From the NCBI RefSeq assembly GCF_002302565.1, contig NZ_CP022382.1:1311001-1375000 (forward strand): a DNA stretch of 64,000 nucleotides, written 5' to 3'. Under the pieces are notes generated by a model. That model searched no databases and was not told the DNA's origin. It worked only from the letters and a program-made list of their open reading frames with translations. The translations under genes and the position numbers were made by a program. Shown piece by piece: positions 1 to 8,527 of the stretch; the stretch's first letter is position 1, and every line of letters starts with the position of its first letter. This DNA comes from Capnocytophaga canimorsus (GTDB taxonomy: Bacteria > Bacteroidota > Bacteroidia > Flavobacteriales > Flavobacteriaceae).

Positions 1-1025
1 GGTAAACTGGCTTTGTAACTATCGGATATTCCTCCCGTTTTAACGTATTCACTCTTTTTAAGGTTTTCTTGTATTTGGGTCAAATTATCTCCTAAATTAT
101 CCAATCGGAAACGCTTCCCTGCAGGAACATTCAAAAGATATTGGAACGAATTTTGAGGATTTGACGAATATTTAATTCCACCGATATCCAACAATGAAAC
201 CCCTATTTTGTATCTGTATCCTCTTCCTATTCCACAATTAGGGCACCAGTCGTCAGCACCTTCTAGCTGACGCTCATAAACCAACCCTAAGTCAAACCCG
301 ATACCTTTGCCATACGACTTAGTAATATCCGAAACGTTTTTCAAATTAGTAAAATCAACTCCTGAATTGAGCATTACAACCCCTGCGTTGGCATTACTTA
401 AGTAAACCTCATTTCCGTCTATTTCAATTTTAGCATCTTTAAGTCCGTTGATTTGAACGTATGAGCTAGTGAAACCTTGCAAAAGCTTGGCAGTTACCCC
501 TGCTTTAATCACGTGATTCAAATCTTGAAAAAGCACCATAGAGAATGTACCACCAATTTCTGACCAACCATTAGCAGTCACACCTTGATTTTCTGGACTT
601 TGCAGAACATAATTTTCTGTTAATTTATTCTCGCTCAAAGCCTTAAACAGATGAGTATTCAAGTTATTCAAATGAGCAAAAACACGAGCTCTTGATGTTA
701 GGGCAAAGGCAAATTTGCTACCTCCTACCATAAATGAAGGACCTAAAACATCAGCATTTATAACTCCTGATATCTTATCATTTTCTAATTTAAATAAGTC
801 ATCTTTCACAGAAGATAGCTTCAAATCGGTAGCATTGTTTGCAAAATTAACTTGAAAAGAAAGCAAATTGACGTCCCATTTTTTAGAAGAAGCTACAATA
901 TTAGCAGGGTTAGATAGCGTACTTTGTACCCCTAAATAACTACTTGAGCGTATGCCCGAAAAAGGTTGTTGAGCCGAAACTCCAACAGAAAATAAAGCTG
1001 TTAAAGCAATAAAAATTTTCTTCAT
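1..1025 (-). CDS. DUF5723-type outer-membrane protein, N-terminal part
   Basis: The reading frame is open from the ATG at 1025 to the window edge, giving about 341 residues of an incomplete protein. It starts with a Sec signal peptide (MKKIFIALTALFSVGVSAQ) followed by the Q-P-F-S-G-I-R-S-S-S-Y-L-G start typical of the DUF5723 family, whose members are predicted outer-membrane beta-barrels of Bacteroidota, often with a C-terminal OmpA domain. That C-terminus lies outside the window. The sequence alternates hydrophobic and polar residues and is rich in Gly and Asn, as in barrels. The family name is from memory; secretion is clear from sequence. A TATATTTG element lies 31 nt upstream. Confidence 0.7.
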   Translation of the reverse strand, partial: MKKIFIALTALFSVGVSAQQPFSGIRSSSYLGVQSTLSNPANIVASSKKWDVNLLSFQVNFANNATDLKLSSVKDDLFKLENDKISGVINADVLGPSFMVGGSKFAFALTSRARVFAHLNNLNTHLFKALSENKLTENYVLQSPENQGVTANGWSEIGGTFSMVLFQDLNHVIKAGVTAKLLQGFTSSYVQINGLKDAKIEIDGNEVYLSNANAGVVMLNSGVDFTNLKNVSDITKSYGKGIGFDLGLVYERQLEGADDWCPNCGIGRGYRYKIGVSLLDIGGIKYSSNPQNSFQYLLNVPAGKRFRLDNLGDNLTQIQENLKKSEYVKTGGISDSYKASL

Positions 1026-1055
1026 TACAATAGTGTTATATTTTATAATCGGGTG

Positions 1056-1063
1056 CAAATATA
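1056..1063 (-). promoter_or_regulatory. -7 promoter element for the DUF5723 gene
   Basis: The minus strand reads TATATTTG, a perfect match to the Bacteroidota -7 consensus TAnnTTTG. A TTG triplet lies 18 nt upstream. The predicted leader is about 25 nt. Confidence 0.6.
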
Positions 1064-1088
1064 ATATTTAAAATTGATTGACAATAAA

Positions 1089-1129
1089 AAACTAAAGTGC
1101 ACTTGAGAAATTCAAGTGCACTTTAGTTT
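1089..1129 (-). terminator. Intrinsic terminator behind tRNA-Thr
   Basis: A perfect 18 bp stem (core 1091-1106 with 1112-1127) and 5 nt loop lie directly after the tRNA 3' end. On the minus strand the stem is followed by a T run (complement of 1086-1090). Confidence 0.85.
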
Positions 1130-1130
1130 G

Positions 1131-1204
1131 AGCCGGCAGAGGGATTCGAACCCACGACCCCGAGATTACAAATCACGTGCTCTGGCCAACTGAGCTATGC
1201 CGGC
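1131..1204 (-). tRNA. tRNA-Thr (anticodon TGT)
   Basis: On the minus strand a 74 nt cloverleaf folds: acceptor GCCGGCA pairs with TGCCGGC plus discriminator T, D-arm TAGCTCAGTTGGCCAGAGCA, anticodon loop TTTGTAA giving TGT, and T-loop GGTTCGAATCC. CCA is not encoded. A promoter lies 11 nt upstream and a strong hairpin follows. Confidence 0.95.
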
Positions 1205-1214
1205 ATTGCGGGTG

Positions 1215-1245
1215 CAAATATAGTATGTTTTTTCTTATTTGCAAA
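1215..1245 (-). promoter_or_regulatory. Promoter of tRNA-Thr
   Basis: The minus strand shows TTTG (1245-1242), a 19 nt spacer and TATATTTG (1222-1215), matching both Bacteroidota promoter boxes with ideal spacing. Confidence 0.8.
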
Positions 1246-1262
1246 TCCCTATCGCTATTTTT

Positions 1263-1532
1263 CTAGCTCAATTGATTCAATTTTTCAACCAATTTACCAG
1301 CCTCTACCTCGAAATCTTTTCGAACCGACTTCAAGTGTTCTCCTCTATTTTCTACATTTCTATCGGATATTTTAGACATAAAACCATCATACTTTGCCAC
1401 AATTTCTTGAATCAAAGCCGTTCCTTGTTCCGATTTTTGATTTCCAGTTGATAATTCCCACATTAGCACTGCATCAATGATATCTCCTAATACATAGTTG
1501 ATATCTTTTTTCAAATGTTTTATACTTGCCAT
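1263..1532 (-). CDS. Conserved small helical protein, function unknown
   Basis: An 89-residue soluble protein, rich in Lys/Glu, predicted all-helical, with no signal peptide or membrane segment. It opens with MASIKHLKKDINYVLGDIID, a sequence I associate with a small conserved protein next to housekeeping genes in flavobacteria, but I cannot name a family. The ATG at 1532 is 27 nt behind a TACCTTTG promoter element, which supports the start. It stands alone between tRNA-Thr and the divergent recA. Confidence 0.7.
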   Translation of the reverse strand: MASIKHLKKDINYVLGDIIDAVLMWELSTGNQKSEQGTALIQEIVAKYDGFMSKISDRNVENRGEHLKSVRKDFEVEAGKLVEKLNQLS

Positions 1533-1558
1533 AATTTCTAAAAATAATAATTTATGGG

Positions 1559-1566
1559 CAAAGGTA
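1559..1566 (-). promoter_or_regulatory. -7 promoter element for the 89-residue protein gene
   Basis: The minus strand reads TACCTTTG, matching TAnnTTTG, 27 nt before the start codon. Confidence 0.55.
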
Positions 1567-1714
1567 TAAAAAATAGTGCAGAAATAACATAAACAAATAC
1601 AATGAGTAAAAAGTTAAACCTACCGTTTTATAAAAATATGTTATTTGATTTCGATTTTAAAAAATATTCATAATAAAATTGTAACTTGCGCTTTGATTTA
1701 AGATTACACAGATT

Positions 1715-2812
1715 ATGAGTAAAAAAGAAAATAAAGTAGAAAGCGCTCAAGAAGCCAAGTTAAAAGCCCTAAAACTTACCCTTGAAAAACTAGACAAAGC
1801 CTACGGAAAAGGAACTGTAATGCAACTAGGAGATGCTGCAGTTGAAGAGATTGAAACCATTTCTACAGGCTCTATTGGGCTTGATGTAGCTTTGGGGGTA
1901 GGAGGCTATCCTAAAGGAAGAGTTATTGAAATTTTCGGACCAGAATCATCAGGGAAAACCACCCTAACCCTTCACGCCATTGCCGAAGCTCAAAAATCAG
2001 GAGGTATTGCAGCCTTTATTGATGCCGAACACGCCTTTGATCGTTTCTATGCCCAAAAACTAGGGGTTGATATTGACAATCTCATTGTTTCACAACCTGA
2101 TAACGGAGAACAAGCCCTTGAAATTGCTGATAGCTTAATACGTTCCAATGCTGTAGATTTGATTGTTATTGATTCGGTAGCAGCTCTGACTCCAAAAAGC
2201 GAAATTGAAGGCGATATGGGTGACTCAAAAATGGGAGTACACGCCCGACTAATGTCACAAGCCTTACGAAAAATTACGGGAAGCATCAGCAAAGCACATT
2301 GTACCGTTATTTTCATCAATCAATTACGAGATAAAATTGGGGTAATGTTCGGAAACCCAGAAACCACCACAGGTGGAAATGCTTTAAAATTCTATGCTTC
2401 AGTGCGATTAGATATTCGAAAAGTAGGCTCACCCTTAAAAGATGGCGATGGGAATGCCGTAGGAAACAAAACCAAAGTTAAAGTAGTAAAAAACAAAGTT
2501 GCCCCTCCATTCAAATCTGCTGAATTCGATATTATGTTTGGAGAAGGCATATCGAAAGTAGGAGAAGTTATTGATGTGGGTGTAGATTATAACATCATTG
2601 GAAAAAGTGGTTCGTGGTTCAACTACAATGGTACTAAATTGGCTCAAGGACGCGATGCCGTAAAAGCCTTGCTTAAAGACAACCCTGAGTTAATGGAAGA
2701 ATTAGAAACCCAAATTCGTGAAGCACTCAAAGCAGAATCTAATAGCGACACTCCAAAGAAAACAAGCAAAAGTAAAGCCTCCGAAGAAGAGGAAGAAATA
2801 ACAGAAGATTAA
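1715..2812 (+). CDS. recA: Recombinase RecA
   Basis: RecA (365 aa) forms ATP-dependent filaments on single-stranded DNA, catalyses strand exchange and drives self-cleavage of LexA-like repressors. The Walker A motif GPESSGKTT is near residue 75 and the Walker B stretch [12 protein letters not shown] near 150. Loop regions [14 protein letters not shown] and [20 protein letters not shown] are intact. The C-terminus ends in an acidic run (EEEEEITED), as in other RecA proteins. It stands alone on the plus strand with a shared terminator towards metK. I see no LexA-box palindrome upstream. Confidence 0.98.
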   Translation: MSKKENKVESAQEAKLKALKLTLEKLDKAYGKGTVMQLGDAAVEEIETISTGSIGLDVALGVGGYPKGRVIEIFGPESSGKTTLTLHAIAEAQKSGGIAAFIDAEHAFDRFYAQKLGVDIDNLIVSQPDNGEQALEIADSLIRSNAVDLIVIDSVAALTPKSEIEGDMGDSKMGVHARLMSQALRKITGSISKAHCTVIFINQLRDKIGVMFGNPETTTGGNALKFYASVRLDIRKVGSPLKDGDGNAVGNKTKVKVVKNKVAPPFKSAEFDIMFGEGISKVGEVIDVGVDYNIIGKSGSWFNYNGTKLAQGRDAVKALLKDNPELMEELETQIREALKAESNSDTPKKTSKSKASEEEEEITED

Positions 2813-2822
2813 GACAAAAATA

Positions 2823-2866
2823 AAATAGTGCTTAAAAACTTTATTTATTGTTTTTAAGCACTATTT
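2823..2866. terminator. Bidirectional terminator between recA and metK
   Basis: A 16 bp stem (2823-2838 with 2851-2866) has A-rich and T-rich edges on both sides, so it can end both convergent transcripts. Confidence 0.8.
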
Positions 2867-2891
2867 CCTTTACTATTTGGTCGTTTAAGAG

Positions 2892-4142
2892 CTACAATCC
2901 AAATTCTTTCTTAAGAAGATTTACATAATCCAATTTTTCCCAAGTAAACAACTCAACTTCAATAGTTTTTGAAGCCTCATAAGGCGAATGAAACACCTTT
3001 GTAACCACTTCAGGAGTTCTTCCCATATGTCCGTAAGCCGCAGTTTCGCTATATATTGGGTTACGAAGTTTCAGTCTTTTCTCAATATCATACGGACGCA
3101 AGGTAAATATTTGTTCAATTTTTCGAGCGATTTCTCCATCGGTCAAGCCTACCTTTGCTGTTCCGTAAGTGTTTACGTATAACCCTGTGGGTTTTGCCAC
3201 TCCAATGGCATAACTTACTTGTACTAAAATTTCATCAGCAATACCAGCAGCTACCATATTTTTGGCAATATGCCTCATCGCATAGGCAGCACTTCTGTCC
3301 ACTTTACTTGGGTCTTTGCCTGAAAAAGCACCACCTCCGTGTGCCCCTTTTCCTCCATAGGTATCTACGATGATTTTTCTTCCTGTAAGCCCCGTGTCGC
3401 CGTGTGGTCCACCAATTACAAAAATACCTGTGGGATTGATGTGGTATATAATATCGTCATCGAAAAATCGAGCATATTGCGGATATTTTTTAATGACTCT
3501 AGGAATTAAAATCTTGATGATATCTTCCTTAATTTTTTGAAGCATTTTTTCTTCAGTATCAAAGGAATCGTGTTGAGTTGAAATAACGATAGTATTGATG
3601 CGTTGAGGCTTATTATCATCGCTATACTCTAAAGTTACTTGGCTTTTGGCATCGGGGCGTAAATAGGTAATTTCATTATTTTCTCTACGAACTTCGGCCA
3701 ACTCACGAAGCAAAACGTGCGATAGGTCAAGTGCCAAAGGCATATAATTTTCCGTTTCGTTAGTAGCATAGCCAAACATCATCCCTTGATCACCAGCACC
3801 TTGCTCCTCTGGATTTTTTCTATCTACCCCTTGATTGATATCAGGTGATTGTTCGTGAATGGCAGAAAGCACTCCGCAAGATTTTGCCTCGAACATATAC
3901 TCGCTTTTGGTATATCCAATTTTTTCAATTACATTACGAGCAATTTGCTGAACATCAATATATGTTTCTGATTTTACTTCTCCAGCCAAAATTACTTGTC
4001 CTGTAGTTACTAAAGTTTCACAAGCTACCTTTGAGTTGGGGTCGAAAGCTAAAAAATTATCAATCAAGGCATCGCTAATCTGATCAGCAATCTTGTCTGG
4101 ATGCCCCTCCGAAACAGATTCTGAAGTGAATAAATATCCCAT
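2892..4142 (-). CDS. metK: S-adenosylmethionine synthetase
   Basis: MetK makes S-adenosylmethionine from methionine and ATP in the cytosol. The protein of 416 residues starts [20 protein letters not shown] and carries family motifs [18 protein letters not shown] and [19 protein letters not shown]. The open frame extends 42 codons further upstream, but that part is hydrophobic, has no homology to MetK and coincides with the riboswitch leader, so I chose the ATG at 4142. A promoter at 4295-4325 predicts a ~147 nt leader with a SAM-II type aptamer, pointing to feedback control by the product. It is monocistronic and ends at a shared terminator with recA. Confidence 0.97.
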   Translation of the reverse strand: MGYLFTSESVSEGHPDKIADQISDALIDNFLAFDPNSKVACETLVTTGQVILAGEVKSETYIDVQQIARNVIEKIGYTKSEYMFEAKSCGVLSAIHEQSPDINQGVDRKNPEEQGAGDQGMMFGYATNETENYMPLALDLSHVLLRELAEVRRENNEITYLRPDAKSQVTLEYSDDNKPQRINTIVISTQHDSFDTEEKMLQKIKEDIIKILIPRVIKKYPQYARFFDDDIIYHINPTGIFVIGGPHGDTGLTGRKIIVDTYGGKGAHGGGAFSGKDPSKVDRSAAYAMRHIAKNMVAAGIADEILVQVSYAIGVAKPTGLYVNTYGTAKVGLTDGEIARKIEQIFTLRPYDIEKRLKLRNPIYSETAAYGHMGRTPEVVTKVFHSPYEASKTIEVELFTWEKLDYVNLLKKEFGL

Positions 4143-4222
4143 ATTATAAAATTTAGGTAGAGAAAGAGATAAAAAGAAAAACAATCCTACAGCTATAGTA
4201 TAGTAAAAACCAACAAGATACT

Positions 4223-4280
4223 GCTTTAGCATTTTTTGGTAGATACCAAAGAGGTTGCAATCAGTCAAATCTTTCCTCTA
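4223..4280 (-). ncRNA. SAM-II type riboswitch aptamer in the metK leader
   Basis: The leader RNA (minus strand) shows P1 AGAGG pairing with CCUCU, the loop GAUUUGACUGAUUGCAA between them, an extra 7 bp hairpin (UUUGGUA with UACCAAA) in the linker, then AAUGCUAAAGC. This order (P1, GAUUUGA..UUGCAA loop, linker, GCUAAAG pseudoknot strand) is that of SAM-II aptamers. SAM-II is known mostly from alphaproteobacteria; its presence here is inferred from sequence pattern. The aptamer ends ~80 nt before the start codon, so control need not act on the ribosome site. A U-rich tract around 4165-4180 follows, but no clean terminator stem is evident. Confidence 0.75.
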
Positions 4281-4294
4281 TTATTAAACGTGTG

Positions 4295-4325
4295 CAAAGA
4301 TAATATTTTTGGTATAATGGACAAA
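4295..4325 (-). promoter_or_regulatory. Promoter of metK
   Basis: The minus strand shows TTTG (4325-4322), 19 nt, TATCTTTG (4302-4295). Transcription should start near 4289, placing the whole aptamer in the leader. Confidence 0.8.
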
Positions 4326-4490
4326 AATTAGGCTGGCTACATTCAACCCCCAAGTGCAATTTTTTATGCCACGAATTTATAAAATACATTTTTAAACAGG
4401 CTCTAAAAGAATCTTCAAAAAATGTACATTTTATTTTGAATTTTGGTACATTTCATTTTGCGGATTACACTATTACGATATAAAAAAACA

Positions 4491-4524
4491 AAAAAGCAAC
4501 AACAAGAAAAAATCTTGCAGCTGC
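4491..4524 (-). terminator. Terminator of trxA
   Basis: On the minus strand an 11-position stem (4514-4524 with 4496-4506, with two G-T pairs and one mismatch) is followed by TTTTTTG and more T. The stretch 4326-4490 between this site and the metK promoter shows nothing else I can identify. Confidence 0.7.
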
Positions 4525-4549
4525 TTTTGTCTGAAAATGAAAAAATTAT

Positions 4550-4867
4550 TTACAGTAAGCTGTCAATAGCATCTGTATATGTTTTTTTAGGTGCAACACC
4601 TACCTGACGCCCTACTACCTCTCCGTTTTGGAATATCAAAACCGTAGGAATATTACGTACGCCATACTTTCCAGCAAAATCTTGATTGTTGTCCACATCT
4701 ACCTTTCCTACAACGGCTTTTCCGTCATATTCTCTTGCAATTTCTTCAATTACAGGACCTAACATACGGCAAGGTCCACACCAAGCTGCCCAAAAATCAA
4801 CCACTACAGGTTTGTCACTTTTCAAAACTACTTCTTCAAAAGTAGCATCAGTTATTTCTAAAGCCAT
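4550..4867 (-). CDS. trxA: Thioredoxin
   Basis: A 105-residue cytosolic thioredoxin that reduces protein disulfides, recharged by thioredoxin reductase. The active site WCGPC is at residues ~30-34 with the expected preceding VVDFWAAW, and the cis-proline motif RNIPTVLIF is at ~73-81. No signal peptide. It is monocistronic, with its own promoter (4905-4912) and terminator (4491-4524). Confidence 0.97.
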   Translation of the reverse strand: MALEITDATFEEVVLKSDKPVVVDFWAAWCGPCRMLGPVIEEIAREYDGKAVVGKVDVDNNQDFAGKYGVRNIPTVLIFQNGEVVGRQVGVAPKKTYTDAIDSLL

Positions 4868-4904
4868 ATTTTTTATTTTTTAATTAGTAAATTAAAATGA
4901 ACAA

Positions 4905-4912
4905 CAAAGATA
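4905..4912 (-). promoter_or_regulatory. -7 promoter element of trxA
   Basis: The minus strand reads TATCTTTG, 38 nt before the trxA start codon; the predicted leader is about 30 nt. Confidence 0.65.
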
Positions 4913-5012
4913 ATATAATTATTACGAATATTCAAACCTCAATACTATAACTTTTGTTTATACAAGTATTTCAATAATTTATAATGAAACTTTTTTTGTA
5001 AAATAAATTAAG

Positions 5013-5020
5013 TATTTTTG
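5013..5020 (+). promoter_or_regulatory. -7 promoter element of hemH-hemG
   Basis: TATTTTTG matches TAnnTTTG. Transcription should start near 5027, so the upstream GTG at 5023 cannot serve as start and the ATG at 5047 is favoured. Confidence 0.65.
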
Positions 5021-5046
5021 CTGTGTTTTTAATCAATTCAAAATCG

Positions 5047-6078
5047 ATGTCAAAAGGAGTTTTGTTAGTGAACTTAGGTTCGCCCGATTCCACCCAAGTG
5101 GAAGATGTAAAAAAATATTTAGATGAATTTTTAATGGACGAACGGGTCATCGATTTTCCCTACTGGCTACGTGCCCTTATAGTTCGTGGTATTATTTTGC
5201 GCGTTCGTCCGCCGAAAACCGCCAAGGCATATCGGAAAATTTGGTGGGAAGAAGGCTCACCGCTTATTGTACTTTCCCAGCGACTTAAAGAGAAAGTACA
5301 GCAACGCACTACGATTCCTGTACAGATAGTAATGCGTTACGGCAATCCTAGCTTGGAATTTGGACTTTCTCAGCTTCAAAAACAAGGAGTTACCCAAGTG
5401 CTTGTAATGCCACTTTATCCGCAATACGCTATGGCTACTACACAAACCATAGAAGTACTTGCTGATGATTTGGTCAAAACTAAGTTCAAAAACCTTGAAA
5501 TCACCAAATTTCCTGCCTTTTACGATAGAAAAGAATACATTGACGCACTAACCAGCGTTACCGAGTCTTTCTTAAAAGATTTTGATTTTGACCATTTGCT
5601 GTTTTCGTACCACGGTGTTCCTGAAAGACATATAAAGAAAACAGATAAAACTGGGAAACACAAAAAAATAGTGGACAATCAGTACTGCTGTCAGCCTAAA
5701 ACTCCTGAAGCAACGTATTGTTACCGAACTCACTGCTTTGAAACCACACGACAACTGGTGGAGCGTTTAGGTTTGAAACAAAGCCAGTATTCTCAAGCCT
5801 TTCAGTCGCGCTTAGGGATTGACAAATGGCTAGAACCCTTCACTTCTGATCGGGTAGAGGAATTGGCTAAAAATGGCGTTAAGAAACTTGCCGTCATTAC
5901 TCCTGCTTTCGTTACCGATTGCATTGAAACCCTTGAAGAAATTGAAATGGAAGCTGGTAAAGATTTTATAGAAAACGGTGGCGAAGTATTCAAGATGGTG
6001 CCTTGCCTTAATGACGATGATAGTTGGGCTGATGCCATTGCCGTATGGATTAACCAATGGATAGATAACAAAGCTTAA
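5047..6078 (+). CDS. hemH: Ferrochelatase
   Basis: HemH inserts ferrous iron into protoporphyrin IX, the last step of heme synthesis. The protein (343 aa from the ATG at 5047) begins MSKGVLLVNLGSPDS and contains the ferrochelatase signature around LLFSYHGVPERHIKKTD with the metal-site His, and a C-terminal half with TPAFVTDCIETLEEI (catalytic Glu region). A longer frame from a GTG at 5023 starts before the predicted transcription start. hemG follows 3 nt after the stop, so the two are co-transcribed. Three Cys in the stretch YCCQPKTPEATYCYRTHCF are notable, but I do not know if they bind a cluster. Confidence 0.96.
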   Translation: MSKGVLLVNLGSPDSTQVEDVKKYLDEFLMDERVIDFPYWLRALIVRGIILRVRPPKTAKAYRKIWWEEGSPLIVLSQRLKEKVQQRTTIPVQIVMRYGNPSLEFGLSQLQKQGVTQVLVMPLYPQYAMATTQTIEVLADDLVKTKFKNLEITKFPAFYDRKEYIDALTSVTESFLKDFDFDHLLFSYHGVPERHIKKTDKTGKHKKIVDNQYCCQPKTPEATYCYRTHCFETTRQLVERLGLKQSQYSQAFQSRLGIDKWLEPFTSDRVEELAKNGVKKLAVITPAFVTDCIETLEEIEMEAGKDFIENGGEVFKMVPCLNDDDSWADAIAVWINQWIDNKA

Positions 6079-6081
6079 GCG

Positions 6082-6609
6082 ATGAATAAAACAATCATTA
6101 TTTATGCTACAGTAGATGGGCAGACTCAAAAAATCAGTCAAGCCATAGCCCAAACTTTAAAATCCGAACGATGTATTGTTGATTTGGTCAGGATTGATCA
6201 ACTACAGGAAAGCCAAGTGGCTCATTACGACAAAATCATAGTAGCGTCAAGCATTAGGTATGGGAAACATAACAAGCAAATTATTGATTTTATAAACAGA
6301 AACACCCCACTTTTAAACACAAAAAAAACGGCTTTTGTTTCGGTGAATTTGGTGGCGCGTAAAGCGGAAAAAAGCAGTGCTATGACCAATCCGTATGTGG
6401 TGAAATTTATTCGTAAAATAGCGTGGAAACCCACTGTGATACAGGTTTTTGCTGGGCGAATTGATTACAAATTGTATAGTTTGGGTGATCGCCTAATTAT
6501 AAAACTGATAATGTTTATAACCAAGGGTCCGATACGCTCAAAAGAACCCATAGAATACACCAATTGGGACGAGGTACGGCAGTTTTCACGCAATTTCGCC
6601 CAATTATAA
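6082..6609 (+). CDS. hemG: Menaquinone-dependent protoporphyrinogen IX dehydrogenase
   Basis: HemG, a flavodoxin-like FMN enzyme of 175 aa, oxidises protoporphyrinogen IX to protoporphyrin IX using menaquinone at the inner membrane. Visible features: FMN phosphate loop ATVDGQTQKIS near the N-terminus, ASIRYGKH, the family signature FVSVNLVARKAEK, and a hydrophobic segment RLIIKLIMFI near 152-162, corresponding to the long insertion that marks HemG among flavodoxins. It follows hemH by 3 nt, so product and next enzyme are encoded together. It ends 9 nt before the convergent histidine kinase gene; no terminator hairpin is visible in that gap. Confidence 0.93.
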   Translation: MNKTIIIYATVDGQTQKISQAIAQTLKSERCIVDLVRIDQLQESQVAHYDKIIVASSIRYGKHNKQIIDFINRNTPLLNTKKTAFVSVNLVARKAEKSSAMTNPYVVKFIRKIAWKPTVIQVFAGRIDYKLYSLGDRLIIKLIMFITKGPIRSKEPIEYTNWDEVRQFSRNFAQL

Positions 6610-6618
6610 GGTCAAAAT

Positions 6619-8073
6619 CTATTTGTCCGATTTAGGAAAACTGATAAAAAAAGTACTTCCTTGACCCTCAACGGAGTGGAATTGTATTTTTCCGCCGTGC
6701 GACTCTACAATGTTTTTTACAATGGCAAGTCCCAGTCCGCTACCGCTGGATTTGGTGGTGAATTTGGGTTCAAAAATCTTGTCTGCATCGGCTTGAGCAA
6801 TGCCCGTTCCGTTATCGGTCACGATAAGCTCCACATTTTGGTCTTTATTAAGTAGGGTTACCCTGATTTTAGGCTCGGCTTTTTGAGCGGTGGCTTGTAC
6901 AGCATTTTTCACCAAATTGGTTACCACACGTGCAATTTGGTCTTTATCGAACCAAGCCACAATTTGTTCTTCTTGACAAACAAAATCAATATGTTTGGAG
7001 TTGAAAATATCCAAAGTACGCTTTACAATAGGCACTAAATCAAAATGTTCGTCGTGTTTGGCAGGCATATTGGTAAAGGCGGAAAAAGCAGAAGCGATAT
7101 TGCTCATAATATCAATTTGCTGAATAATAGACTCGCAAAACTCATTGACCGTTTCAGAGGATTGTTGCGGATGCATCGAAAATTTACGTTGGAAACTTTG
7201 TACACTCAATCGCATTGGGGTAAGCGGATTTTTGATTTCGTGAGCCACTTGTTTTGCCATTTCACGCCAAGCCTGTTCACGTTCCGATTTTGCCAATTGT
7301 ACTTTACTTCGCTCAATTTCATCAATCATACCATTATAAGCCGCTACCAATTTCCCGATTTCGGCACTTGGGGAATCCAAAATAATCTTTTCATTACGCT
7401 CAAGCAGTCGTGTTTTTTCCAAGCCCTTTTCAATGGTTTTTAAAGATTTGGTAATGTATTTCGACATAAAGTAAGCCAACGACAGAGCTACAATTAAAAT
7501 AATGAAATATACCATCAGAAGGTTGTATAACGAGCCCTCCATATTACGCTCAATAAAGGTATCGTTTTCAAAATTCGGAATGTTTAAAATGGCTATAGGT
7601 TTGAATTGCGGGTCGTTTACATACGAATACGATTCTTGATAGCTACGCTGGTCAATTTCCAATTGCTGAGCATAGCGTTTGTCTAAAGCCCCTGCGATAT
7701 TGCGAAGTATTTCTTCAGGGATTTGCAAGGAATCTTTAGTGCTGTCCAAAACGACACTTGAGCTTTTTAACAGATTTCCACTAAGGTCAAACAAGTTAAA
7801 GTTCACGTTTTGAATGTTCGCGATATTGAAGATTTCTTGACGAAAAATAAGGGGAATGTAGCTGGTTTCTACCGGATAGGTAGTCTGCTTCAGTACGTGG
7901 AGGATTTGAGTATGAATCTGATTTTCTTTATCAATAAGCCGTTCTTGATGATACTGAGCCGATTGTTTACGATACTGAAAGACCATCACTGCAGCAATTG
8001 CCGAGAAAGCCACCAGCATCAAAAGTGCCATACTTAAAAAAATACGTAACCGAAGCGAGTTTTTTTTGAGCAT
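6619..8073 (-). CDS. Membrane sensor histidine kinase, NtrY-like
   Basis: A 484-residue two-component sensor kinase. Membrane helix 1 spans ~11-33, an extracytoplasmic sensor ~34-182, helix 2 ~183-204, then HAMP (~205-257), dimerisation/phosphoacceptor domain with HEIKNPLTPMRLSVQSF (His near 277), and an ATPase domain with N-box QIARVVTNLVKNAVQAT, G1 VTDNGTGI and G2 GSGLGLAIVKNIVESHGG. The H-box ENPLTP-type sequence is that of the NtrY/NtrB group. No response regulator gene is adjacent, so the partner is unknown. It follows the SPOR protein gene by 13 nt and probably shares its transcript. Confidence 0.93.
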   Translation of the reverse strand: MLKKNSLRLRIFLSMALLMLVAFSAIAAVMVFQYRKQSAQYHQERLIDKENQIHTQILHVLKQTTYPVETSYIPLIFRQEIFNIANIQNVNFNLFDLSGNLLKSSSVVLDSTKDSLQIPEEILRNIAGALDKRYAQQLEIDQRSYQESYSYVNDPQFKPIAILNIPNFENDTFIERNMEGSLYNLLMVYFIILIVALSLAYFMSKYITKSLKTIEKGLEKTRLLERNEKIILDSPSAEIGKLVAAYNGMIDEIERSKVQLAKSEREQAWREMAKQVAHEIKNPLTPMRLSVQSFQRKFSMHPQQSSETVNEFCESIIQQIDIMSNIASAFSAFTNMPAKHDEHFDLVPIVKRTLDIFNSKHIDFVCQEEQIVAWFDKDQIARVVTNLVKNAVQATAQKAEPKIRVTLLNKDQNVELIVTDNGTGIAQADADKIFEPKFTTKSSGSGLGLAIVKNIVESHGGKIQFHSVEGQGSTFFISFPKSDK

Positions 8074-8086
8074 TTGTGCCTTAGGG

Positions 8087-8452
8087 TTAATAGGTTGTTG
8101 GGTTCCAGATGAAAGCCGCAGGGAATACTTTTTTAACCTCTACCAATTGTCTTTCGGCATCTAAACGAGTACGGAAAACCCCTATACGCACCTTGTAATT
8201 AGGGGTTTCAAAACTGAGCGAAGCAGGGAGCTTGAATTTTGATTTTGCGGTTTCCATTGCTTGATTGGCTCCCGAAATATTTCCGTTATAAATCTGAATT
8301 TGTATATGCTTTTCACTCTTAGCAATTTCCTTTTTCACCTCAATGAGGGTTTTAATGTTTTCGCTTTCCACTATGGTGATGCCATTTTGCGAATATGCAC
8401 TTAATGAAATCATTACCAACACAAGCCAAAGAAGATTTTTTGAAAGAATCAT
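8087..8452 (-). CDS. Exported SPOR-domain-like protein
   Basis: A 121-residue exported protein. Residues 1-21 form a signal peptide ending ..LSAYSQ. The C-terminal ~50 residues (YKVRIGVFRTRLDAERQLVE to FPAAFIWNPT) have the repeat pattern of a SPOR domain, which binds glycan strands lacking stem peptides at division sites. It is first in a two-gene transcript with the histidine kinase, so it might report on or act with the envelope signal, which is inference. A TTTG-20-TATTTTTG promoter precedes it. Confidence 0.75.
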   Translation of the reverse strand: MILSKNLLWLVLVMISLSAYSQNGITIVESENIKTLIEVKKEIAKSEKHIQIQIYNGNISGANQAMETAKSKFKLPASLSFETPNYKVRIGVFRTRLDAERQLVEVKKVFPAAFIWNPTTY

Positions 8453-8477
8453 AATTTTTAATATTTAATGAGCGGGA

Positions 8478-8509
8478 CAAAAATACTGAATTAAAGCCCA
8501 AAACACAAA
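8478..8509 (-). promoter_or_regulatory. Promoter of the SPOR protein-histidine kinase pair
   Basis: The minus strand shows TTTG (8509-8506), a 20 nt spacer and TATTTTTG (8485-8478), 25 nt before the start codon. Confidence 0.75.
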
Positions 8510-8527
8510 TAATTTATTAGAAGTTTC

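Noticed and set aside
4143-4268. 42-codon N-terminal extension of metK with a hydrophobic stretch
   Set aside because: It lies in the riboswitch leader, has no MetK homology, and [17 protein letters not shown] is the normal family start.
4223-4280. SAM-I riboswitch
   Set aside because: The k-turn and P2/P4 helices of SAM-I cannot be formed; the single P1 with pseudoknot strand fits SAM-II much better.
5023-5046. GTG start for hemH
   Set aside because: It precedes the predicted transcription start and adds residues not found in ferrochelatases.
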